Source of the DNA: Reticulitermes speratus
Lineage: Eukaryota > Arthropoda > Insecta > Blattodea > Rhinotermitidae
Assembly (NCBI GenBank): GCA_021186555.1
Contig: JAJKFL010000014.1
Span: 30,024,033 to 30,088,032 of the forward strand
Reading direction: 5' to 3'
DNA length: 64,000 bases
Both the position numbers and the translations under genes were made by a program. Shown piece after piece: positions 37,726-50,032 of the stretch (within the stretch, counting starts at the first letter, position 1; the number at the start of each line of letters is the position of its first letter). The notes below the pieces were generated by a model, which saw only the letters and a program-made list of their open reading frames with translations, was not told the DNA's origin and searched no databases.

Positions 37726-39850
37726 CAGGAGTCGGAAAACTTTTGGCACGTGCGAACCACATTCAAATTTCAACTTCGTAACGTGGGCCGCTTATGTAGA
37801 ATACAATAACGAGATAAGTAGTAACATGCCGAGAATTAAATGAGATGATAAGGTAACACATACACGTATACACTTGCACATTTCACAGGCATAAAGGGTT
37901 ATGCATCATTATTTCAGACTGCAGTATTACGGAAACAATTTTTCACCTAAATTTTATGAACAGGTATGTTTGCAGTCATTACACTCTTCAGTGGGATTTC
38001 TGCAGCTGGGTGCCCCTCGCTACTTGTGTCACCTCTAAAATCTGAAGAAGAAATACACGCTGTAACATGCAAGTGTTCATCAAAACACTGTGAAAAAATT
38101 TACTTTTTCGAAATTCATAACCGAAAACGCTTAGTCGCAGATGTTCTGCCGAATGCTGTTAGCGTTTTCTTCGCTGCTCTTTTGATGGTGATGGAACTTT
38201 CAGGTAGGTTTCCACAAAACTGCCGTAATTCACCTCGGTGAAAGCATCTTTCAATGTGTCATTATTTTGTAATCCAGTCTCCTTCTTTTGCACCTCTATA
38301 GGAACCAGATCAGTGCTAACAGCACAAGAATTTTGGAACACCAGGATTTAATTTTTCCTCTTGTAAAAATCTTGATGAAAAGTAGTTTTGGACCCACTGA
38401 ATGATGCCAACTTGTCCTTCAGCGTTTGCCAATCACCTGGTGAGGTGGATGATATGAAAACAATTTTGCAAAACAGGAAAGTGTTTAAGATTTTGTTCGC
38501 TCATATGTTTACGCAAGAGGTTCATTTTCGCTTCAAATGCATTCACATAAGAAAATAAGTCACACAATTACATGAAATTTCATATCAAGTTCCATACTGT
38601 CCTTCCACAATAACTGCGGGAAGCCACGACCCATTTCTCATTAGGTGACTGTGGTACAGTTTTGCCCTTTTCCGTCATAAAAAGGCTCAGTTCGCGAATG
38701 ACAGTTCTATTTTAACGCACCTCTACTCAGACATCTCACCACTGAGTAGACGAATATCGTCATATTCTAATCTGCTTTCTTGCAAAAAATGCTGGAAGTG
38801 AGAGTGGTTCAAACTGTTGCATGGAATGTAGTCCTGTCTTACAATCAGTGTCCATAACTTCCTTCATCTGCAAATAAAAATTCTGCCCCACAGTACCTCT
38901 TGATGAATAATGCAGTGAAACACCATTGGACTGTCAGATCTCATGTACCTAACGTCATGGCAGATTTGTTCCACTATGCCAGTCTGAGACAAACTTCTGT
39001 CACCATCGGTTCTCACACTTGTCAATTTTTCCCAGACAAATTCCAAAGAAGCAAATGTTTCCTTCACTTCAAGGAACAAATTTTTTCCGTCGAAGTGACT
39101 AAGAAAGGCACTCTCAATATCACGAAAAAATATCAACTGCACAGTGGCTATTATGCCATTACTTTCATCCAGTCAGTGCTTAACAATCAAATGACTTTGC
39201 CCACAATTTTATGTTCTTCAAACAGAACTGTTCACAATTTTTGTACATGCCTTGTACAAGTTCGGACAGACAGGCTGACGTCTTGAACATTTATTTTCTT
39301 ATCTGGACACACTTCTTCAGCAACAGATAACAAACAACGCCTCACAAAATCAGAGCCTGGAAAGGGCCTTCCTTCTTTTGCAATTATTTCCGCCACTACA
39401 TAACTAGTGAAAACAATCGATTCATTATAACTGCTTTGTTTCTTCAAGACGTTTGTTGACCAATCAAAGAACCTTTCAACCCCTTGATTTTATTTTTCCT
39501 ATTCTTTCATGCTGTTTTGGAATGACGCCTGGTATCATACGCTTTCAATACAGAAGAGCTACTGTAACAGATAAGACAAACTGCTTTACCTGCATTTTTC
39601 AGTAAACTAGTACCTGCTGTTCCAGTCATTAATAAAAATCCTGCTTCGTCACCAAATGTCCTCTTCTTTGACGCCATGCTTCAATTTCTCGCTACAACAC
39701 TAACACGATGCATTACATTCACGCCCTTTTTATGTTTAAACACAAATAACAATGAACGAGGGTCTGCAACCGTATCTGTAGTTCATGAAACATTCTGAGC
39801 TTTGTCAGACAGACAGTGGTACTTCAGTCCTTTGAAGCTAAACTTCAGCG
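37726..39850 (-). mobile_element. hAT DNA transposon relic (BED-finger type)
   Basis: The left end starts CAGGAGTCGGAAAACTTTTG at 37726, the typical CAGGGGTCGG(C)AAAC end of hAT elements of the GTF2IRD2/ZBED5-like group. A matching right end was not found; GAGGGTCTGCAACC near 39757 is a weak candidate, so the right limit is approximate. The transposase remnant is on the minus strand. Confidence 0.7.
37990..39677 (-). pseudogene. hAT transposase pseudogene, GTF2IRD2/ZBED5-like
   Basis: The start at 39675-39677 reads MASKKRTFGDEAGF, followed by a BED-finger remnant (AVCLICYSSSSVLKAYDTRR). Then come YVVAEIIAKEGRPFPGSDFV (about 39340-39400), VCPDKKINVQDVSLS, and the catalytic-region piece WEKLTSVRTDGD and FHCIIHQEVLWGRI (about 38870-39030). 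Near the end are LQNNDTLKDAFTEVNYGSFV (about 38200-38280) and the C-terminal FDEHLHVTACISSSDF. Multiple stops and frameshifts (the first soon after the finger) make it inactive. Confidence 0.75.
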
Positions 39851-41029
39851 AGTGATAACCTGTTGTGTAAGACGACAGCAATTTATTAATCACTCAGTTA
39901 TTTACTGTTTTCTAGTTTTCGGTTCATGAATAAAAATTTCTCAGCTGGTTTCAAGTGACCGCAGGCGGCGAGAAATATCAACCAACAACAATGCTCCTCT
40001 ACGCCAAACTAGAGTAATTCAGACATTAATATAAGTATGAAAGTCTGGGCTGATACTTCCCAAACGCTGCTACTGTGCTGAATTTGTAAAGTATTAGAAC
40101 TTCTACAAGCTATTTTTCGTCAATTCATTGTGAAGACAATTGTGAACAACGAACGCGATCGTGGCCGATTTCTCCAAGGTGCTATGTTTGTATTCACCTG
40201 GAACGTATTACGGGAAACCACCGGGGGGGGGGGGGGGGGATCCGCAACGTAACTCTCAAATTGTGCTGACGGCGGTACACAGCAATGGCAATCCTGCAGG
40301 TGTAAAACTGGTTTCGAACGTCATTACAGCCCTGACCTCGCTAAATGTGCACCTCTTACTGCAGAAGCTGCCGACTTCATTTTGATTTCCAGTGTGTACG
40401 TGTACACAAATTAAAAAACCCCAAATACACACACGAAATGCCGCGGTTCGCAAAGAATTACTGTACTGATATGAAACGGAAACGCACACATCATTTCCCG
40501 ATAAATACGCAATTGATTTATTTCGTCATGTACTCGTATACCGCCAAGTTACCCGCAGCTATTAGCGTGTTTGCTGACGTATCCTCAGTGCCGGCAGCTG
40601 CGTGCGTTCGAGCTGCAGGAGGAGAAGGGTTTTATGTAACTTGCACAGGCTACATTGCACCGTGTAATATCAGCAAATGGGACATGGGCCCACCGTCCTG
40701 GATCGTCCATTGTCCTTGAGTTCAAGTACACCTGCACCAGTTCTCAGACGCCAATGCTTTTTCATTCACAGTACTATTATACCTTGCACTACACGCCGAC
40801 GGATCCCCACCCTCTCATCATATTAACAATTCCGTCGGTTCAGCTCCAAAATTTCGCCATGGGACTGGCGCAGGGTCACGTACTCGCTGTTACAACCAGA
40901 CACCTAACCGTCAATACCTCCTCCTCTTCCCCTAGTTAGAGAAAGACGGGACGTTAGTGTATATAAACCAGGTATACTTAGGGGCCGCTTTCACTTACCC
41001 AACTTATATACCGTCGGATGATTGGATGT
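39851..41029. other. CpG-rich noncoding sequence with G17 tract
   Basis: No supported gene. A run of 17 G lies at 40223-40239. Frames at 40161-40719 have no family resemblance. The increase in CpG compared with the moesin body is obvious here; the region could include a moesin promoter or 5' UTR exon, which I cannot show. Confidence 0.45.
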
Positions 41030-41182
41030 CTAGTGAAAAAGCGACCGTGGTCTAATTCAAGGCACTATCCCAACATCTGCCTGAACAGTATGAAAACGAA
41101 AAACCTTGATCATGACAGATGGTCTCTGGGTCGAGATCTGAACCCGGAGCCTCGGGGTGCTAGCCACTAGACCACTACGTTC
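41030..41182 (-). mobile_element. tRNA-derived SINE, copy 2
   Basis: On the minus strand the head reads GTAGTGGTCTAGTGGCTAGC (A box) and GGCTCCGGGTTCAGATCTCG (B box), then a unique body. The anticodon region does not fold as a working tRNA and no CCA or terminator follows. The left limit is approximate. Confidence 0.65.
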
Positions 41183-41189
41183 CGTAAGT

Positions 41190-41530
41190 GGAGGTAAAGA
41201 TCCGGACAAAAGCTGCCAATTTTAAGGGCGCTGGCAAAGCAATATGGGAAGTGCTTCGACATGTCAGTCTGTCCGCTTGGAAAATCCAGATTCCACTGGA
41301 CGGATTGTCGCGAGATTTTACAAGAAGGATTTCCACCACAATTTGTCGACCGTACAAAAATAACACTTTACACGAAGACCTTCGTACATTTATGCTAATA
41401 TCTCGCAGTTCACGAGATAACTTCAAGTAACGTGGCACCTGGTCATTTACGACTACATGAAACACTGCACAGCCAAAGAGGCCGAAGAAACAACTAACGT
41501 AATATACTACAGAGCATCCCACTAATCGTG
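41190..41530 (+). repeat. interspersed repeat family R1, diverged copy 3
   Basis: Same order and orientation as copies 1 and 2: GTCAGTCTGTCCGCTTGGAA, ACACGAAGACCTTCGTACAT, TTTATGCTAATATCTCGCAG, GCACAGCCAAAGAGGCCGAA. It has kept CpG where copies 1 and 2 have TG/CA, in line with its CpG-rich surroundings. Confidence 0.5.
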
Positions 41531-44189
41531 TCCACGAGCAAAGGGAAATGCGAGCTCGTTTAGGCAAAGCGAATGTGCCGGTCTTTCCTCCTCTCATCAA
41601 CGCTGGAACTTGAGACGGTCACCCACTCATCCGTTACGTCTCATACAGAGTAGTTGGTCTGTGAATGCGACAGAAGTGTTTGTTGAACGAGTGTTGTTCA
41701 TTTGCAGTATTCTTGCAAGGTGGCATGGTTTACATTAATAAGCAGGTAAGTAAACAGATCAACAGATACTGGTGTTCCGAAAACCTCCATGCAGTTTTTG
41801 AAATTCATTTGCACAGCCTTGAAGTCGGGGTGTGGTGAGCAATGCGTGAGCGCAAAACCACAGGGCCCACGTTTTTCGAAGAAACAATAACTTCCTACCG
41901 TTACGTTAGGTTAATTCTGGCACCATTCAAATAATTAACATAAGAAGAAAAGTGTACTGTCATTTCATGCGGTATAATGCTACGGCACACACAGCGTATT
42001 TCTCAGTAGCTGCCCTAGAAGTATTCGGCGAACGTCTGAGACTCGTGGATTGGGGTATCCTAGAGTTCAAGGTCCTAATAAGTGCGATTTTTATTTGAAG
42101 GCCACACAAAATTTATGTGAACAATTCACATTCATTGCAAGGAATGAAGGGCAATATTCGAATAGAAACTGCCAACATTTCAAGGCAAGAGCTGCGTCGT
42201 GTGTCGATAACATGTTCAGAGTGTGCGAGGTCTGCTTAGAAGCTGCAGGTCGAACTCACAAAAAAATTTCTGTGAAATAACGAAAGTTGAACTGCAAGAG
42301 AAAAATGGTCTCCAAATTGCCGGTGGATACAGACGTGGTATGTGACAAAGCTCGCGCGAAAGCTACCGCGATCAGGGACACGATTAGTGGGATATGCTGT
42401 GTACAGCATATCCCACGCAAAGAACAAAAGAAAGTCGTGGCGATTTGGTTGAGATTGTTGTAAATCTGCTGCTAAGATATAAATAAATGTAAATCGTAGG
42501 TGCCGTGTAAACGTACATTTAACAATACTCGCGCTTCCAGCGTCTTTCTAGAAACTTCACGAATTTAAAATACAGGGACAACGGAGCGAAAAAGCCGTAC
42601 GTGTTACGTTCTGCCGACTTTTCCCAACTTGTTTACGCTTCAGGGCATAAAATGTCATCGGGAGTGGCTCAAATGGAAATACGTTTCTGATATAAACGAT
42701 CCTTTTTCCCTTCCAGTGTTTGCTTAACGAGCCATAGGAGTTTTCGAAAGAAATCTCCTTTACAGACATTCCATACAGTTCGAAGATAAGGTATCAGTAC
42801 TTCTGGAATGTGACACTGCGTAATGTCCCAGAACTGACACCTCTTTCAAACTGCTGCGAAAACCTTATAACACGAGCATTGGAAGAGAAGTCAGACGAGT
42901 AACCTGACTACCAACTGTACTCGACGCTCGAAAGGATTTTGAGAATACACACACAAACTGTTGAAGCTAATGACGTTCAAACAGTTCGTACAACTTTTTG
43001 AGAATGTACACTATTCAACACGCGCCACATATTTTAAACAGAACCACAGGTTACGATATTTTGACACGTAGCCCACTGCTTAGCAACCTTATATTATTCT
43101 CAAAATGACTAGCTAACCGGCCTTCGTACGAAGAAAATAATGGAAGGACTGCAATCTATCTCACAGAGCGACAGAATCTCTGGACACAACTTGGGGTTCA
43201 ACTGCCGAACCCTAGTGATTACGACGTTGCATTCAGCAAATTAACGATAATTATTAAAGGTGCAGAATTACTGATGGCGTATCTTTTGGGATGAATAGAT
43301 CATGACTGTTCGCTGGGCCACTCTGACCTGGTTTATGAAATTAATGACAAGATATGAAAAGCTCGCCTTTGAAGTAACGCACATGCCCCACTCCCCCCAC
43401 TTCCAAAGCACACAGTTCGTTATAGCTTGACAAAACAGTACGGAACTTCCAACGGTAACGTCCAGCACTAATCAAGCGGTAAACAGCACGTGTGTTTCAA
43501 CATGCAGCAGTGACGAAACGAACCAGTTTAAACTAGAAGACAGAGGTTCAACCATGTACAAAATCATTATATACTCAGTCTAAGCAGGGCACTATTTGAC
43601 GTTTGTCGTTTGTTTCCACGGAAACCAAATGAAAATGTCAGTTTACCTACAATAACACCACTAGGTGTCAGCAATAAACGGCGCTTGAGTACACGTTTCA
43701 GTTAGTGTTACTGTGTCGACAAGGCTGGAAAAATTACCTCCAGATCACATTGCATCATCAGTGATTTTCCTATCAAGCTGTCTTTACACTATTATAAGAA
43801 AACCGTGTCCCATATTTTTAAACATTTGGTGTGCACTTAGAGGACAATATTAAAATAAGCGCACATCAAGGAGTAATGAACAGAACTACACTGTTTCCTT
43901 GCGAAGAAATGTACCCCCAGACTATTATCGATACGCTCAATCGATTCAGCCATCTATGCAGAAACTTTCCAAGTTCACGGAGTGCAGACTCAGCGAAACT
44001 GTGATACAGCGTATTCATCAACTACATAACGTACAAGTGCAACAGTGGACCGGTGGGAGGGCTATTTTGGGAAACTGTAGGTAAATACGGGACTTGTCAA
44101 AAATTTCCGTTAATTTTCAACCCGGTAATCACTGCGAAATGTAATCCCAGTAACAATGCTGTCTGTAAATGAAGCTAACTGTTAAGCGC
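41531..44189. other. noncoding sequence, nothing recognised apart from a short hairpin
   Basis: No gene or repeat family identified; a perfect hairpin lies at 42387-42416. Confidence 0.45.
42387..42416. repeat. perfect 13-bp hairpin with 4-nt loop
   Basis: GTGGGATATGCTG, TGTA, CAGCATATCCCAC. No T-run or gene next to it. Confidence 0.9.
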
Positions 44190-44395
44190 AATTTGATGTG
44201 ACTGAATGAACAGAAGATCTAATTATTCGAAGATTCGAGTGTTGTGAGACGTTACGCCGTGTCGACTGGTACTTACCCATGTTTGCTGCTTGGCCCTTAC
44301 AATGAAGGCACTGCGATCCTACGAAACGCCGGTGCCCATTTACCAAACACTGCGCAACATCCCAGAAGACTTGAACGTTCAGCAACACTGATATG
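44190..44395 (-). repeat. interspersed repeat family R2, copy 1
   Basis: The minus frame reads VQVFWDVAQCLVNGHRRFVG then SQCLHCKGQ, a pattern I have seen translated many times from insect genomic repeats (FWDVxPCxLVNxxRRFxGxxCLHLQG). Related copies lie at about 44640-44890 and 49280-49470. Probably not a real protein. Confidence 0.55.
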
Positions 44396-44639
44396 GGAAC
44401 CTTAAACCTCGCATTTGGTACTTCGGTGCCTCGATGTGGATGACAAACATGAAATCACGAAATGTGTCACGAAAGACTATACGAAGACGGTCCTACTATG
44501 TCGATGCCCGCAACGTATTCAGAGCTGGGCCGTGAAGCAGCTGCATTGCGTTACGGGTCGCCCGATTTGACGGGAAAGGCGCCTGACTCTTTCGCCTGCG
44601 TCCACGCTTGAAAGAACTAAAAACTACTACATAAATCTG

Positions 44640-44890
44640 TTACTGAGGTATATAAGACTAATGCTTATTTCTAGTACGAATTCCATTCGAGACAAGCAAG
44701 AATAAACGACGATTACTATCTTCTGGGACGTAACACCGCGTAGTTTGGTAGATACAAAGGCACATGCTGCCTCCGTCCATAGGATATCGACGTGCGAAGC
44801 GCTGGCACCTACCAATCTACGCGCGCCACATCCCAGCAGACAGTAATCTTCATAGTCACTGACGTGAGAACCTCTTAATCTTATAAAAAC
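44640..44890 (-). repeat. interspersed repeat family R2, related copy 2
   Basis: The minus frame reads GSHVSDYEDYCLLGCGARRL ... DILWTEAACAFVSTKLRGVT, matching the DYEDYxLLGCxAxxLVG...TTRRHxPED pattern of the same kind of insect repeat. Confidence 0.5.
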
Positions 44891-44963
44891 ATTCGGAATA
44901 AATAACGAAAGACGAAACATGTTGGGTGCTACAGAACTCGAAGAAACTTTGCTCAGAACCGTT

Positions 44964-44964
<1 letters not shown>

Positions 44965-44995
<31 letters not shown>
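44965..44995. repeat. (CA)n microsatellite
   Basis: About 15 CA units. Confidence 0.97.
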
Positions 44996-44998
<3 letters not shown>

Positions 44999-45256
44999 GG
45001 TATCCAGCCTGTCATCTGTGTAACGGTATTTGCATTAGTCAATACGATAATTACAGCACCGAGTGTGAAAACTGTATTAAACATTCAGTCCTTGTAATAT
45101 CCACGAAAAGATTTAATGGCATAATTTACCAACTGAATAATGCGCGTGTAAGGCTCGAACAATTACATGCACAACTGCTTGTACCAGCAGGAGCAACTGG
45201 TCGTGGAGTTCCCTGCCTGTTCCGGCCGCTAGGTTAAGCATAAGTGTTCTCAGGAG

Positions 45257-45279
45257 ACCACCACCACCACCACCACCAC
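45257..45279. repeat. (CAC)n microsatellite
   Basis: About seven CAC/ACC units. Confidence 0.95.
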
Positions 45280-45736
45280 AGAACTCTATCCTGAGCCAGT
45301 TAAATCCATTCCACACCCACAAACCATACTTCCTTCAGATCCAAACAACTGAGTTTGTGTTAAAAAAAAACAGGATAAAAACGGTATCAGCAACCGGAGA
45401 GGAAGTGCAGGCTATCTGTCAGTGACAGCGAAATGGCAACACAACGGAACTGCTGTACCATCAAAAAAGTTGTCGTGTTTGTTCAGTCTATCTCGGTACA
45501 GACAGACTTACCTTTATCTTTGCTCTCAGGCTATATATTCTAATCCCATTCTGCGTAGACGTTGTGCGACTATCAATTTCCCGTAACGGGAGCGTTCCTT
45601 GCAATAAAATGTAGACTAAAACATGGAAATGCACTATTTCTGATTAGCAACTACTACTACGTGGTTCAGCAGCATACAACGATATATTATCGGAATACGT
45701 TTTCACATTATAAACTCAATCCCCCACGAACTAGTC

Positions 45737-45896
45737 TTGGTACTCCTTTCTGCTAATAAGCTGAGTCGACCCCAGGGCCATAGTGCGGTGGGAAGGATTA
45801 AGTCAATGAAAAATTCCAGTGACTCAATCGGGAATCAAACCCGCGACATTCCGGCTTGTGGCGCAGGGTCTCAACTGCGCCACCGCGTACCCTGCC
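45737..45896 (-). mobile_element. tRNA-derived SINE, copy 3
   Basis: On the minus strand the head reads ACGCGGTGGCGCAGTTGAGA (A box) and TCGCGGGTTTGATTCCCGAT (B box). The body runs through CAATGACTTAATCC-like sequence to about 45737. It is a different head from the SINEs at 24.0, 41.1 and 50.0 kb. Confidence 0.7.
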
Positions 45897-48120
45897 TAAC
45901 ATATAGTAATATTCACATAATACATGACGCATAAGTATACAATTTAATTAGTAACATCGCTTTCAGGTACTGCAACATGCATTTCTTCAAGCGTGCACAA
46001 TCTGAACGCAGTAAAATGGCTGCGATTTATGAATCCTAATTGTGCATGCGAAGAAAGACTCGTCCCTCTTCCAGTACTTCGGTTTCTCTCATAGCGTCGA
46101 GTGTCGTAAAAGGGAAAAACAGATTCGAAGTACAGATTTTTTGACAGAGTTCCTGTTACATACAAAACTTCACACACTCTCAAGACACGATTCGCCAACA
46201 CACGCCGTTTTACTAGATATTATATGCACAGCTTTACAGACAGGTAACGTAACAGGATACGAGGTACAGTCGTAGAGTTCACCATCTGCCACGCTCTTCA
46301 CTAGAAACTCCGACTTTCACACTAGCCTTTCATCCTGCATATGCCAAGATTTTATGGCACAAGAAAGCAGCACTTAGGGCTTTCCTTTTATTCGCCACTT
46401 CATCATGCTCACTGTGAAATGTCTGCGTACCACGACGTGCAGACAGCATCAAGGCAAGAGAAAAGCGTCAAGTCTGAAAGGAATGTATGAAGCCTTGCGG
46501 GGATATAATAGACACACGTTGTTGGCACATTAAGTGGCGTAAAACTTGTTTGGAAAGCAACTTCGTGTCTTATGGCCACAGAACGGACTGTCAGGTTAGA
46601 ATACCACAGTCCACGCAGGATTAGGTGGCACGACCACAGCAAACGAACCCGAAAACTGAAACAACCAACAGGACAGCCCGCTTATAGACACAAACATATG
46701 ACTCCACGGTTCGATCCAAACAGTTTCACTTACAACCAAATTCAAGGCCTTTGCATGTAACACCATTCTTTGTCGTTCTATGAAGCAGCTGCTTTCCAAA
46801 TTTTAATATGCATTTCTTCTTTTCCCCCTTAAGAGTTACATGACCAGTCCACTGAAATCTCCTTCATGTAACCTCCCTCACAATACAGGATGGGTTACAC
46901 GAATCGCGAAAATCGTCACTACGTAGGCTAATAGGATCAATTCATTTCCCTGAAGTTTACTATTTTCCTTAATACCCAACACTGGGCCTGTCTCATATTT
47001 CGCATTCACATGAATTGGCAACGTACTTTTAAAGAGGAGACAAATACTTTCCCAACTGAGACACACAACACTTTCTGAAATAATTTTAATTTCTTTGTAA
47101 ACCTCAGCCTTCTAGCCAGTTTATATGTAAGAGACTACTTCCACATTATCTATACAGGACTTCCGGCAAACAAACTGTACTTGGTCAGTTTTTTAAATAA
47201 TCATCTCCCCCCTCCACCCATCCAAGCCAGATTATCACGTCATACTCCAATTAGTTTACAATGATCCATAGATACCAGTTATACTCCTATTTAGCACAGC
47301 ACGATCACTCAAGGGGTAAATTTCGTGTATCGAAACCTTAGATCTCCGCTCCACCAAAAACGTGAGAACAACTAATATTGTAAGATGTTTGGACCCAGCT
47401 TTTTTACATTCTTACATTTTACGTTTTAACACTTCACTTGTATTTTAATCTGAATAATTTTTAGTAATACTGTACATCAACTGACTGTTGCACAATGCTG
47501 ATGTATATATGCTTACCATTTACTGGCATATTATACGCTGCTTGTGTCTTTATAATATTATAGCTCCCTGATGATGGCTACAATATGTCGCCGAAACATG
47601 TCGGAGCGCAAAAACTCGCTTTGCGCAATAGTTGGAAACAAAATTAGTTAATGTTTCTTGCCTTTATCCCTGTCTACGTGACGTCCAAATGCACTTCGGA
47701 TTACACAGCAGGCCTACAGTGGCTCACAATACTACTCCGTGTCAGGTTACTCGCACAGTAATGCAGAATAATGTGGAACTATGCAACACTAATTCCAAAC
47801 CGGAAGTGATTTCTATCACAGCTAACTAACGGCACGGCCTTTACTCCCGACAAGAATGATAAGAATTCTCGACAGCACAGAACGGCTCTGGAGCCGGTCA
47901 CAAGGCAATGGTTGATTACAGGCCACATGAGCCCAGGTTAGACTCTCTCCACAACCGCATACAACTACTTTTACTACACACAAGGCTCTACTTTGCAAAT
48001 AATTCTGTAATTCCAACAGCCTATAGTCATAACAAGACATCGTGTTAAATTCTCATGCTCCCCCCAAATACAGCGTGTAAGGAAATGAAATAACTCAATA
48101 TTCAAATGACGGTATTGCGT
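45897..48120. other. noncoding sequence; one fold-back-type motif pair
   Basis: No gene. CCCTGATGATGG (47566-47577) and CCGAAACATGTCGG (47591-47604) are the same paired motif found at 25507-25541 and 63516-63551, here reverse-complemented. Confidence 0.45.
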
Positions 48121-48265
48121 GTTTTACACCGTGTAGTGTAATATGTTCAGACGTTTCGGAGGAACGTGCTGGATGCATCCGAGCCAAATTCAGTCACCCT
48201 GACGATGGAGGCAGCATGTTCCTCTGAAACGCCCGAACACACACGACACGACACGGTACAAAAAC
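48121..48265. repeat. fold-back repeat, about 50-bp arms
   Basis: The left arm 48121-48170 (ending CGTTTCGGAGGAACGTGCT) pairs with 48213-48265 (starting AGCATGTTCCTCTGAAACG). The spacer holds CACCCTGACGATGG, again the CCCTGA(T/C)GATGG motif. Confidence 0.75.
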
Positions 48266-48953
48266 GCACACGACCACCGCAGAACTCTTGGAAATAATAA
48301 TCCAGTGTTTCTAACACACCATTGAATTATTCCACGTCTTAACGAGTGCCTTAGCAGGTGATACTAACAAACTCAGCATCTCTACAGGCTAAATGAAACG
48401 TATAAATGTTAACAAAATGTATGTATAAATTACACTAAAATACGAACGTATAAGAACTACATTACATTCCGGATCTACGCGTTTATTAACAAGGCCTCGA
48501 TAACGCAAATGATATTTTATTGCTGTTTAAAGGAAACGAGTGTTCTGAAGATGGTAAGCTTTCCAGTAATTAACGACAATGCATTATTCTTAAATACTGC
48601 AGGTTAGTGACTGCGGCAAAAGCCTCTTATTTTACCCACGTAACTGTTCTGCCAAAGAAGAGAGGTTATGCCTGCCTCCAGTACAGGTTGGTTGGTTTAT
48701 GCAATTACTTAGAGCTGCCGCCAAGTCCAGCTAATAGGCTGACGTTTCCCCCTTTCGGAACAAGGTTTTACATACACTATGTACACACAACGCGCTGATA
48801 CGTCTAAAAACATCAGCGTTAAGCAACATGCCGGTTCGTTTAAGGAATAATTACGTATGAACCAGCCAAGATGGCAAAGTCTTAAACGAGCTTAGACGAT
48901 TTCCGGTAGTAACGGGCTGCACTAGAAAAAAAATGTTTCTGAAAATACATGAC

Positions 48954-49204
48954 ACTACTGCAGACGGGGAATGAACACGGCACTACGGCAGGACGGGAAA
49001 GCAACACGTCACTACGGCAAGACGGGGCATCAACACGGAATTACGGGAGGACGGGGAATCAACAAAGGCATTACGAGAGGACGGGGAATCAACACGGCAT
49101 TACGGGAGGACGGGGAATCAACACGGCATTACGGGAGGACGGGGAATCAACACGGCATTACGGGAGGACGGGGAATCAACACGGCATTACGGGAGGACGG
49201 GTAA
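48954..49204 (+). repeat. 29-bp minisatellite, about 8.7 units
   Basis: The unit is close to GGGGAATCAACACGGCATTA plus CGGGAGGAC. The last four units are identical; the first four differ by several substitutions and a 1-base length change. Because 29 is not a multiple of 3 and the unit lacks stops, two long frames (48949-49269, 48971-49204) are artefacts of the repeat. Confidence 0.95.
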
Positions 49205-49279
49205 CCAACCTTTCGCAAGCGCATTTGGGAATATTTCGAGATTTGAGGTCTCTTAAGAGACGCTGCTGAAGACAAATTC

Positions 49280-49470
49280 TTCCGAAATATGACGCTCTGT
49301 CGTTGGGCGAGTAGTTCCCGATGTTTCGAAGGATCGCAGTGCCGCCGTCTTCAGGGTCAGCAGTTCAGCAGACTGCTTGACCCTGAATATGAAAGCACTA
49401 CGATCCCTCTAAATGTTGGGAACTACTCGCCTAAGGACACAGCGTCACATCCCAGAAGACTTGGATCTTC
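49280..49470 (+). repeat. interspersed repeat family R2, copy 3, with fold-back
   Basis: The plus frame reads SRCFEGSQCRRLQGQQFSRL and LNVGNYSPKDTASHPRRLGS, the R2 pattern. The segment 49301-49430 is also an inverted repeat of about 60-bp arms (GCGAGTAGTTCCCGATGTTT against its near-complement AATGTTGGGAACTACTCGC). Confidence 0.65.
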
Positions 49471-50032
49471 TTATGAATTGTTATAGAAAAGGAGTTTAAT
49501 GAAAAGTATCATTTCGCAGCACAGCCATTTACAGCAAATATCCTTAAAATGCTATGAAAACGACCACCACAGCTGTATTCAGTTTCTGTAATAATTTAAT
49601 GCGGGCGTTTCAAAATCATAGGATTCAGCATCTACACATGTGGAAAATGAAATGCGATATTTTTACTCCACGTACGCAGAAAATGCCTAAAAATTTGAAT
49701 TAAGTAGTATTTCCAAAAATTCAGAATATTTTCGACGATCAGCCAATCTCATACGTGCTACAGTGGCGTATTATAACTAATAAGTATGGATGAATCCGGC
49801 GGTATAATATTCACAGAAGTGACCACAATTAGTCGATTGTTTTAGAAGGTATGAGATGGTAATACAGACCAACATTTTATTACAAAATAAAGAAGTCAGA
49901 GTAAGAAATTACGCTGCACATGTCGGCGAAAGAGTGGCTACTTCGTATATCCCACTATACACTATTTTGGCAAACCTGGGGTCACAGGTTGAAATTACAC
50001 AAACATTTCTAAACTGTATTTCACATTAAGGG

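Noticed and set aside
45290-45352. Minus-strand peptide DLKEVWFVGVEWI resembling the moesin F1 exon (REVWFFGLQY)
   Set aside because: It stops right after the similarity, lacks flanking F1 sequence and splice sites in phase, and lies by a microsatellite; coincidence.
45513-45610. Possible 5' noncoding moesin exon ending AAG|GTAAGT on the minus strand
   Set aside because: A good donor alone is not enough; no acceptor, promoter or transcript evidence.
48954-49204. CRISPR-like array of 29-bp repeats
   Set aside because: Units are directly contiguous with no spacers, and the genome is animal.
48949-49269. 106-codon repetitive plus frame
   Set aside because: Created by the 29-bp minisatellite, which lacks stops in all plus frames.
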